A stretch of 64,000 nt of DNA, from assembly GCF_024362405.1 (NCBI RefSeq), contig NZ_CP101454.1, positions 3,534,001-3,598,000 of the forward strand, in the 5' to 3' direction. Positions 52,401 through 58,533 of this stretch are shown in pieces (position 1 is the first letter of the stretch; each line of letters opens with the position of its first letter). The notes below the pieces were generated by a model. That model ran no database searches, was not told the origin of the DNA, and saw only the letters and a list, made by a program, of their open reading frames with translations. The stretch comes from Halorarius litoreus. Lineage in GTDB: Archaea; Halobacteriota; Halobacteria; Halobacteriales; Haloarculaceae. The translations under genes were made by a program, and so were the position numbers.

Positions 52401-52819
52401 GCGCGTCCGTCGACGTGACCGCAGCCGTCGAGAACGACGGCCAGTCGCGAGCGAACCGGACGCTCGAACTCACCGTCGACGGTGAGACGGTCTCGACCCG
52501 GACGGTGACACTCGAAGCGGGCGAGAGCAGGGACGTGACGTTCACCCGGACGTTCGACGACGCCGGCTCGTACGATATCGCTGTTGACGGTGTCAGCGCT
52601 GGAACCCTGACGGTCGAGGCGGACACACCGACCACCACGCCGTCTCCCACGCCGACGGTCGACGCTCCGGACGACACACCGACCCCGACGCCGGGTGATG
52701 ACGGCGGCTCCGGACTGACGTTCATCGTCGTCCTCCTGGTCATCATCCTCGCCAGTGGGGTCGCGGCGGTCTCTTACCTCTACTACACGGGGAGCCTCGA
52801 CGACCTGTTCGCACAGTAG
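49442..52819 (+). CDS. beta-helix / PGF-pre-PGF / CARDB surface protein with C-terminal membrane helix
   Basis: A 1,125-residue protein. A signal peptide (about 1-32) precedes a right-handed beta-helix region (about 35-330) that starts with IQGAINVANPGDTILVCSGTYAENVVVNESVTIKG, the usual opening of NosD/pectate-lyase-like repeats, and ends at NYWGADSGPASATG. Beta-rich domains follow to about 760. A Thr/Pro and Gly-rich linker leads to a PGF-pre-PGF domain (about 815-970: VVLYRYNNGSWTKLPTS, SPGLSVFAFG) and a CARDB domain (about 975-1060). It ends with one plain membrane helix (LTFIVVLLVIILASGVAAVSYLYY), not a PGF-CTERM. It lies 52 bases upstream of a MacB-type ABC exporter in the same direction. 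Confidence 0.85.
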   Translation: MTTRSEVPVSKVLFVVALVGVLALAPSPVAAAGDTIIVDNGATDCAGVDNVTIQGAINVANPGDTILVCSGTYAENVVVNESVTIKGANDSSGSGVAKLGGLSGDAFTVEANDVAIENVAIGSYDGAAIHVADAQGVNVSNVAINNTSTGIHLQPSGSGVVSDVNVRNVSIKNSTVYGVHLDATSGTSPEIRGVDITESEVNQTSGAALHVVGASSGLVDDVSVTEVRFGSNQRALAVSLADSAAATDIDVSRVAIDDTTTEAVYVDESSSATSDVSVRESLVTDANTAVWLSSTTAPETLDFRVNILRGVTVGVNNQNVGANFTARQNYWGADSGPASATGTLEDPKTGTLADGSGATVSEGSTSGVSNVVFDPWLGKAVCDGTQFTPVASKLVNFPTVDGVSTEQLLPVCVWERSVLPFRANDSSAATSIDLPATFVDSTDIGSSVPINRDTFSVYQQGQAVTLEFADTTGANTDQFANDDAQLLVVSADKSSQLSSLVGSASYNESTYTAVLSSENVSAEVVDPGSFDGNGELTVTHTPSESNVYAYVLVRRSFGEGVGVDGNGDVTINGGVDVVGFDVITVQETASTASPRNTSVAAGNNVTFDVDSNLGAGTTRHGVIIYNESRLADQTVELVLDVTTDDLVALDVSSSDLTVRTSIEGFNGVVNTTDDATLLGISLQSGTTSGFISTQQMLDETASGATLDLTSNPTRLNASATVVATGTETDVVDVATLPNWGTGTYRYVHIAQNDGDISSTSGTVQVTSPTPTPTPTPTPPTGGDGGDGGVSPPSGGSGGGGGGAVPPAQPRASVNVTHDGTNTTVIITQLQAGFQLVIDTSQLKSDGPFDLTRIEFTPTVGDDIRLDIGRREQVPQGTPSLRQANGNSLGYITIGHSINNSDVKNVQFRFRVSRERLEDRGIPAGNVVLYRYNNGSWTKLPTSIVATSDGSIVYEAESPGLSVFAFGTERGAVSVTDASLSQQTIEAGASVDVTAAVENDGQSRANRTLELTVDGETVSTRTVTLEAGESRDVTFTRTFDDAGSYDIAVDGVSAGTLTVEADTPTTTPSPTPTVDAPDDTPTPTPGDDGGSGLTFIVVLLVIILASGVAAVSYLYYTGSLDDLFAQ

Positions 52820-52871
52820 GTCAGTCGACACCTTTCTGTATTCGACCCCGTACGTTCACACAGCACGATAG

Positions 52872-53594
52872 ATGTCTGCCACTTCGTCTCCCCACCCGGT
52901 CGTCCGTGCCGAGGCCGTGACCCGACGGTACGGCGGCACTAACGGCGGGCTGTTCACTCGAGGGACAACCCGGACCGCGGTGACCGCGCTCGACGGCGTT
53001 TCCCTCCGGGTCGATCGCGGTGAGGTCCTCGGGCTCACCGGCGCCAGCGGGAGCGGAAAATCCACGCTGCTCCACCTGCTCGCTGCGCTCGACACGCCCA
53101 CCTCTGGTACCGTCGAACTGCTCGACACCGATATCTCGAATCTGTCAGAGAAGCGCCGTACTGCGCTCCGACTCGACCACGTCGGCGTCGTCTTCCAGCG
53201 GTTCCACCTCCTACCTGCGCTCTCGGCGCGATCGAACGTTGCCCTCCCACTCGTCGAACGTGGCATCGGGAAGACCACGCGGCGCGAGCGCGCGGCCGAC
53301 CTGCTCGAACAGGTAGGTCTCGGTGACCGACTCACCCATCGCCCCGGTGAGCTTTCGGGGGGCGAACAGCAGCGGGTCGCCGTTGCGAGAGCACTGGTCA
53401 CCGACCCGGACTTGCTCGTCGCCGACGAGCCGACCGGCGAGCTGGACACCCAGTCCGGCCGGACGGTCCTCGACCTGTTGCGCGAGGTCGCAACCGACCG
53501 GGCCGTGGTCCTCGCATCTCACGACGACGCGGCCGTCGCGGCCGCGGACCGCGTCGTCGAACTCCGCGACGGCAGGGTGGTGGAGAGTGGGTAG
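52872..53594 (+). CDS. MacB/LolD-type ABC transporter ATPase
   Basis: A 240-residue ATPase. Walker A is GASGSGKST near residue 57, the Q-loop is in VGVVFQRFHLLPALSA, the signature is LSGGEQQRVAVARALV near residue 155, Walker B is LLVADEPTGELD and the H-loop is ASHDD. The set, with LLHLLAALDTPTSG and the TGELD form, matches the MacB/LolD/FtsE group that powers exporters with FtsX-type permeases. An N-terminal extension of about 30 residues contains the A-loop. Its stop overlaps the first permease by 8 bases. Confidence 0.93.
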   Translation: MSATSSPHPVVRAEAVTRRYGGTNGGLFTRGTTRTAVTALDGVSLRVDRGEVLGLTGASGSGKSTLLHLLAALDTPTSGTVELLDTDISNLSEKRRTALRLDHVGVVFQRFHLLPALSARSNVALPLVERGIGKTTRRERAADLLEQVGLGDRLTHRPGELSGGEQQRVAVARALVTDPDLLVADEPTGELDTQSGRTVLDLLREVATDRAVVLASHDDAAVAAADRVVELRDGRVVESG

Positions 53595-54786
53595 ACTCGC
53601 CCGCTGGCGCGGGCTCGTCGAGATCGGTGTCCGGAACACCGTCGTCAAACTCGGTGGGGGCGGCCAGAGCACCCTGAGCGTCGTGGGGGTAGCTGTCGCC
53701 GTCGGCCTCATGCTGACGGTTTCGAGTATCGCACTCGGCATCGCGACCGGTGGCGTCGCTGCAGACACGTCGACGGACTACCTCATCACGCCCGAAGGCG
53801 ACGCGGGGAGCGTCGTCGCGCAGGTCGAGGGGCAGCAGCTCGGACAGGTCCACGCCACGACCGCCCGCATCGAGTCGTTCGACGGCGTCGAGTGGGCGAC
53901 GCCCGTCCTCGTGACTATCGGTGGCGTCGACGTGGACGGTGAGCGAGAGTATCTGCTCGTCGTCGGAGTCATCCCCGAACAGCAGGTCCGCGTCGCGGGC
54001 CTGACCGCCTCCGGGTTGACGCCCGGCGATCCGATGTTCGACGGTGGGCCGCGGACAGGCGAGGCAGTCGTCTCACAGGCCGCTGCCGAGGAACTCGGGT
54101 ACACCTCGGGCGACCGATTTCAGCTCGTGAATGGCGCGTCCGATGCGAACCGGACGTTCAGCGTTGTGGAAGTTTCCGAACCGACCGAGCCGGGACTGGG
54201 CCAGCTCCCGGTCGCCGTCGTGCACCTGAGCGAACTGCAGGCAATCACCGGTGGCAACGAGGCAGACGTGGCGAGTCGCATTCTCGTCAGCGGGTCTGGT
54301 GAGGACCTTCCGGGCAAGCTTCAACGCGTCTACCCGGGGTCGGAGGTCCAGACCCGCGAACAACTCCTCCAAGAACGGGCACTCGACTCGCAGTTGACGC
54401 TCGCGGTCGGCGTCGGCGCCTTCCTCGTCGCCGTGGTCGTGGGCGTCCTGTTCATCGCGACGACGATGGGGTTCGAGCTCGCGGCCGAGCGGACTGACCG
54501 GCTCGTCATGCGAGCCGTGGGTGTTTCGCGTCGGAGCCGACTAACGCTCGTGGCAGTCCGCACGTTCGTCGTCTGTCTGTTCGGCGGCGTCGGTGGGGTG
54601 TTGCTGTGGCTCCTCACCTCCGGGCTGGTGAACGTGGTCGCTCGGCGCGTCAGTGGCGGCGTCGCCGTCGCCGTCGTACGGCCGGAGTTGGCGGCACTCG
54701 GACTGGTCGCCGCGCTGCTCATCGGCCTGCTCACGACACCGTATCTCCTCGTGTCGAGTCGCCTCGGGAAGGAGGTGATGCCGTGA
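53587..54786 (+). CDS. FtsX/MacB-like ABC transporter permease 1
   Basis: A 399-residue permease. An N-terminal helix (STLSVVGVAVAVGLMLTVSSIALGIATGGVA) is followed by an extracellular MacB-type periplasmic-core-like domain of about 220 residues (with AAEELGYTSGDRFQLVNG and VHLSELQAITGG), then three helices to the end (LAVGVGAFLVAVVVGVLFIATTMGF; RTFVVCLFGGVGGVLLWLLTSG; LGLVAALLIGLLTTPYLLVSS). The GERTDRLVMRAVGVSRRSRL-like segment (here AAERTDRLVMRAVGVS) is the conserved loop that contacts the ATPase. GTG at 53587 overlaps the ATPase gene; GTGA overlap joins it to the next. Confidence 0.88.
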   Translation: MGRLARWRGLVEIGVRNTVVKLGGGGQSTLSVVGVAVAVGLMLTVSSIALGIATGGVAADTSTDYLITPEGDAGSVVAQVEGQQLGQVHATTARIESFDGVEWATPVLVTIGGVDVDGEREYLLVVGVIPEQQVRVAGLTASGLTPGDPMFDGGPRTGEAVVSQAAAEELGYTSGDRFQLVNGASDANRTFSVVEVSEPTEPGLGQLPVAVVHLSELQAITGGNEADVASRILVSGSGEDLPGKLQRVYPGSEVQTREQLLQERALDSQLTLAVGVGAFLVAVVVGVLFIATTMGFELAAERTDRLVMRAVGVSRRSRLTLVAVRTFVVCLFGGVGGVLLWLLTSGLVNVVARRVSGGVAVAVVRPELAALGLVAALLIGLLTTPYLLVSSRLGKEVMP

Positions 54787-56006
54787 GCCGCCGTCGCGCG
54801 CTGGTCGGGCTCGCCAGCGTGCAGTTACGCCATCACTGGGGTCGCGGCGTGCTGGCGGTCGTCGGGGTTGCGCTCGCCGTGCTACTGGTGACGCTCCTGT
54901 TGGGCCTTGGGTTCGGGCTGTTCTCGACTGGGGGCGAGGCCATCTCGTGGATCAACCGCGACCTCTGGGTGACCGGCGGTGGCCTCGGCATCCAGGCGGG
55001 GAGCGTCGGCGGCGTCGAGAACCCCATCCAGAACTCCCATCAGGTGGCCGCGTCGATTAGCGCCGACGGCCGGGTCGCTGCGGCCCAGCCGCTCGCGCTG
55101 ATGACGGTGTACGTCAGCCCGAACGGCTCGGAATTCGACACGACCATCGGCGTGGGAACGGTCGGAGAGCAGGACCCAAACGTGGGTGACAATCAGGGAT
55201 TACGTCTCAACGACAGCCACTACGCCAACGGGACCTACGACGGGGCGATGCGCCACGAGGTGATCATCTCACCTGAAACCGCCGAGAAGTACGACGTGGG
55301 CGTGAACGACACGCTCTACATCGGCGGCACGCTGAGTCAGGCGCGGGCGAACGAGTTCCGGATTATCGCAGTGAGCGGCCGCTTCTCGACGTTCCTCGGG
55401 ACGAGTTCGGTGGCCATCCCGCTGAGCGAACTACAGGAGATAACTGGGACGACCGGTACCGACCGCGCGGCACTCATCGGTGTCACGCTCGAGCCGGGCG
55501 CGGACGCCGACGCCGTCGAGCGCGATATCGAACGCGAGTATCCGGAACTGGAGGTCCGAGGCAACAGCGAACAGGTTCGTCAAATCGTCGGCGGGCAGGC
55601 CGCCGTCGTCGTGGGCGTCGTGTCGCTCGTCGTGCTCGCGGTCGTCTCGGGTGTGATGCTCGTGGTGAACGTGCTGGCGACACTCGTCCGGGGGCAGCGT
55701 GCGGAGCTGGCAGCGCTCAAAGCGTCGGGCGTTTCCGGGGGATCGCTCGTCTTCCTGGTGCTCGCACAGGGGCTGCTGCTCGGGATCGTCGGTGGAGTGG
55801 CTGGTGTGGCTGCGGGCCCTCTCGCCGTCGACGGACTCAATCTGGTCCTCAAAGATCTCTCGGGGTTCGCGAACCTCATCAAGACGCCGTGGTGGGTCTA
55901 CGGGTTCGGCGTCGGGCTCGCGGTGACGATGGGCGTGCTCGGCGCGACGGTCGCCGGGCGGCAGGTGGCGAAGCTCTCGCCACTCGACCACCTCCGGGCA
56001 CCGTGA
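54783..56006 (+). CDS. FtsX/MacB-like ABC transporter permease 2
   Basis: A 407-residue permease with the same layout as its neighbour: an N-terminal helix (GVLAVVGVALAVLLVTLLLGLGFGLF), a MacB-type extracellular domain (with ISPETAEKYDVGVNDTLYIGG and VAIPLSELQEITG), and three C-terminal helices. The coupling loop is RGQRAELAALKASGVSGGSLVFL and the tail is AKLSPLDHLRAP, which is typical of FtsX/LolC-type permeases. The GTG start overlaps the previous TGA by four bases. The pair probably forms a heterodimer with the ATPase upstream; cargo unknown. Confidence 0.88.
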   Translation: MSRRRALVGLASVQLRHHWGRGVLAVVGVALAVLLVTLLLGLGFGLFSTGGEAISWINRDLWVTGGGLGIQAGSVGGVENPIQNSHQVAASISADGRVAAAQPLALMTVYVSPNGSEFDTTIGVGTVGEQDPNVGDNQGLRLNDSHYANGTYDGAMRHEVIISPETAEKYDVGVNDTLYIGGTLSQARANEFRIIAVSGRFSTFLGTSSVAIPLSELQEITGTTGTDRAALIGVTLEPGADADAVERDIEREYPELEVRGNSEQVRQIVGGQAAVVVGVVSLVVLAVVSGVMLVVNVLATLVRGQRAELAALKASGVSGGSLVFLVLAQGLLLGIVGGVAGVAAGPLAVDGLNLVLKDLSGFANLIKTPWWVYGFGVGLAVTMGVLGATVAGRQVAKLSPLDHLRAP

Positions 56007-56084
56007 TCCGACGCGCCATAGCGGCCTGCTACTTATTGGCACGGACGGCGTAGAATCGGGGGTCAGTCCGGCTGGCGGGGTCGC

Positions 56085-56492
56085 ATGCACGTTCACACGT
56101 TCAACTTCACCGAGTTCGGGGGCGGCGTCCGCGAACTGTTAGAGCGAGTCATCGACGCGCTCTTTCACGTCCGAAGCACCGACGGCTGCTCCGCGCTGGT
56201 CGTGAGCCTCTTCCTGCCCGACGCCCAGTGTCACGTCCTCGTCGAACTCGACGACGAGGACCCGGACTACTGTGACGTCACCATCATCGAACAGAACCCC
56301 GAGACTGTAGAGGTGTTGCGCGAGCTCACGGGCAAGGAGTACGACGAGACCGTCGGCTACGTCCGACACATCGTCGAGACGTTCCTGAAGCGGACGGACG
56401 TCTCGAACGTGCTGGTCACGACCGACGGTCGGCGGATTCAGGACGTCACGAGCAAACTGGGCCGGAAGGCCCCGAGAGAGACAGAGCGGTAG
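56085..56492 (+). CDS. conserved hypothetical protein, 135 residues
   Basis: A soluble acidic protein. It starts with MHVHTFNFTEFGGGVRELLERVIDALFHVRS and continues with strands ALVVSLFLPDAQCHVLVELDDED and CDVTIIEQNPETVEVLRELTGKEYDETVGYVRHIVETFLKRTDVSNVLVTTDGRRIQD. The alternating strands and helices suggest a small alpha/beta fold, but I cannot name a family. It follows the ABC operon by 78 bases in the same direction. Confidence 0.68.
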   Translation: MHVHTFNFTEFGGGVRELLERVIDALFHVRSTDGCSALVVSLFLPDAQCHVLVELDDEDPDYCDVTIIEQNPETVEVLRELTGKEYDETVGYVRHIVETFLKRTDVSNVLVTTDGRRIQDVTSKLGRKAPRETER

Positions 56493-56499
56493 TCGGATC

Positions 56500-56958
56500 T
56501 CATGGCCACGCCGGGAGCGACTCGGCGACCACCAGATAGTCGCGGATGTGGTCGTGTAGCGGGTCGGATGCCGACTCGAACACCCGGAGGTCGCTGTGCT
56601 GTTCGTCCGTCGTGAGTTCGCCGTCGGTCACGTCTACCACGTAGCCGTTCGCGAGGTAGTGTTTGGTGTCGACGCCCTCGACGTCCGACGTGTCGTAGAA
56701 GTGCTCGAACGCGCCGAGCGACTCGACGATGTCCACCTCGATGCCCAGCTCCTCGCGGGCAACCCGGTGGACGGCCTCGGTTCGCGTCTCGCCCTTGTGG
56801 ACGCGGCCACCCGGCAGGAACCACCAGCCCTTCACCGGCTCGTTCTGTCGCTTGCCGAAGACGAGGCCGCCGTCGTACCGAACAAGCAGGTCGACGGAAA
56901 CGATGGGAGCGTTGGCGACGATGGTGCGCCAGTCGTCGTCGGGAATCCAGGCAGTCAC
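56500..56958 (-). CDS. NUDIX hydrolase, GDP-mannose mannosyl hydrolase-like
   Basis: A 152-residue NUDIX enzyme. The NUDIX box runs from GGRVHKGETRTEAVHRVAREELGIEVD (Gly-x5-Glu-x7-Arg-Glu-x-x-Glu-Glu-x-Gly pattern, with the metal-binding REELG). The approach PIVSVDLLVRYDGGLVFGKRQNEPVKGWWFLPGG is typical of the GDP-mannose mannosyl hydrolase group. The start is placed at GTG 56958 because homologues begin near TAWIPDDDW and a TATA-like CATACTT lies about 28 bases upstream. The frame remains open and GC3-rich for about 45 codons further, so a longer protein cannot be excluded. Confidence 0.78.
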   Translation of the reverse strand: MTAWIPDDDWRTIVANAPIVSVDLLVRYDGGLVFGKRQNEPVKGWWFLPGGRVHKGETRTEAVHRVAREELGIEVDIVESLGAFEHFYDTSDVEGVDTKHYLANGYVVDVTDGELTTDEQHSDLRVFESASDPLHDHIRDYLVVAESLPAWP

Positions 56959-57301
56959 GAGTGGTTCGTCCGGGTCACAGACCAAGTATGCACGGAAAAT
57001 GTCTGCTCGGGGGGTGAAGATGGTGAACGACCCGGTCGCCTGTACCACCAGCGCGTCGTCGATCGTCAGCGTCGACTCGAGGTACGCGACTCGGCGCTGG
57101 CACCGAAACGTCTGTCTCGCAGGTGACGGTTCCCTCGGTGACCGAGCCCAAGCCGCTGACTGGATATCGATGGCCACACAGCGTTCGTCTCCCGTGTCCC
57201 CCGAGACAACACCGTATCTATTCCGGGGATTCGATTGACAGTCGAAGCTGATAGGAAGTTGTTTGAGGGCAGAAGTGAGGGTTCCGGAACCGCCTGCTCG
57301 G
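56959..57301. other. 343-base gap between the NUDIX and beta-helix genes
   Basis: I see no separate gene. On the minus strand the NUDIX frame stays open through most of it; the part nearest the NUDIX start has coding-like third-base GC, the rest does not. It also holds the promoter of the NUDIX gene. Confidence 0.4.
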
Positions 57302-58363
57302 TTACGCCGATGTGAGCGGGTTCTCGCCGAGTGCGTCGTCGAAGTGGACGTTTGAGACCCCGTCGTGCGGACCCTCAGAGACGGCGCCACCGCTGCCGTC
57401 GGCCGGTTCGTCCGTCACCGGGTCGACGAACGGTGCGTCGGCGTCCGCAGCACTCGACGGTCCGTCGCTCGTCCCCCAGTAGTTCCACGTGGCATTGAGG
57501 GTCATGTCAGCGTCGTTGTTGACTGCGTACTCGCGGTTGTCGACGAACGCGTTACGGTGGACCGCTGCTTGTGCGAGTGGTGGGTCCTGGCAGTCGTCAG
57601 CCCACTTCTGGTTCGTGGAGTAGACGTGGATGCCGTCGGTGTTCGCCGTGAAGGCGTTGCCGCTGACGGTGAGGTTGTCCGCGTTGTTGACCCAGAGACC
57701 GTCGTCGTTCGCACGGAGGGTGTTCCCTTCGACGACCACGCTGCTCTCGTCGTCCATCAACAGCCGGACGCCCTGTCGATTGTTCGTGAGTTCGTTACCC
57801 ACGAGCCGGGTGTGATAGTCGGTTCCGTACGCCGAGCCGGTGACCTGAATACCGGCCCAGGAACTGTTCGAGACCGTGCTGTTCGCGACCGTGATGGAGG
57901 CTTTGCTGAGCGAGATGCTCCACTTGCTGTCGGTCACGGTCACGTTCTCGATGCGACCGCTCTCGAAGGCCTTGTACTCGACGCCGAACTGCCAGTTGGT
58001 GACGGTGACGTTGGCCACGGTCACGTTCGACCGGAGGCGAGAGACGAGCGGCGTGGTGATGCCCGAGCCCTCGGTCGCGTTCACACCGTCGATGACGTGG
58101 CCGTTACCGTCGAACACGACGTCGTCGGCCGTGATCCGGATGCACGCGTCGGTCGACCCGTTGGTGATGTCTGTGGTCAGTTCATACCGGCCGGGCTCGT
58201 CGATGGTGCGACACGATGTGACTCCAGTGGCGTTCGATGCGGTCATCGCCTGCGATGCATCGTCGAAGGAGCCAGGCAAGAGCCCGACGCCAGCCGCGGT
58301 GAGCGGGCTCATCACCAGCACCCCGACGAGTACGGGGACGAGAATCGAGTACTGTCGTGACAT
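57302..58363 (-). CDS. secreted right-handed beta-helix (NosD-like) protein
   Basis: A 353-residue protein. A signal peptide (VPVLVGVLVMSPLTAAGVG) precedes a beta-helix: CRTIDEPGRYELTTDITN and CIRITADDVVFDGNGHVIDG are the standard opening of NosD-type repeats, followed by VTVANVTVTNWQFGVEY, VVVEGNTLRANDDGLWVNNADNLTVSGNAFTANTDGIHVYS and NYWGTSDGPSSAADAD. The end (GGAVSEGPHDGVSNVHFDDALG) resembles the same point in the large protein at 49442 (GATVSEGSTSGVSNVVFDPWLG), so the two share a domain pair. There is no C-terminal anchor. Many Asn-X-Thr sites suggest glycosylation. It is divergent from the 967-residue permease. Confidence 0.85.
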   Translation of the reverse strand: MSRQYSILVPVLVGVLVMSPLTAAGVGLLPGSFDDASQAMTASNATGVTSCRTIDEPGRYELTTDITNGSTDACIRITADDVVFDGNGHVIDGVNATEGSGITTPLVSRLRSNVTVANVTVTNWQFGVEYKAFESGRIENVTVTDSKWSISLSKASITVANSTVSNSSWAGIQVTGSAYGTDYHTRLVGNELTNNRQGVRLLMDDESSVVVEGNTLRANDDGLWVNNADNLTVSGNAFTANTDGIHVYSTNQKWADDCQDPPLAQAAVHRNAFVDNREYAVNNDADMTLNATWNYWGTSDGPSSAADADAPFVDPVTDEPADGSGGAVSEGPHDGVSNVHFDDALGENPLTSA

Positions 58364-58458
58364 TTGACTGCCACTACACCACGTCCCAGAGCTGCATTAG
58401 TTAGAGTTCGGGTAAATCGGAGTGATACGAACGAGTGGGCGCCGACGTCTGGACGAAG

Positions 58459-58467
58459 CCTTTATCC
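58459..58467 (+). promoter_or_regulatory. TATA-like element of the large permease gene
   Basis: CCTTTATCC lies about 67 bases before the ATG at 58530 but 35 bases before an ATG at 58498 that begins an 11-codon reading frame. Confidence 0.45.
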
Positions 58468-58497
58468 ACGCAATGACGGATTGGTAACACAGTTAGT

Positions 58498-58533
58498 ATG
58501 CCAGCCGTCGCTGCCCTCCACGCCCGTCGATGA
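58498..58533 (+). CDS. possible 11-codon leader peptide (MPAVAALHARR)
   Basis: A short frame starts at ATG 58498, near the predicted transcript start, and ends at TGA 58531-58533. Its stop overlaps the ATG of the 967-residue permease (ATGA at 58530-58533). Such overlap usually means translational coupling. It may be chance, since GC-rich DNA often contains short open frames. Confidence 0.35.
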   Translation: MPAVAALHARR

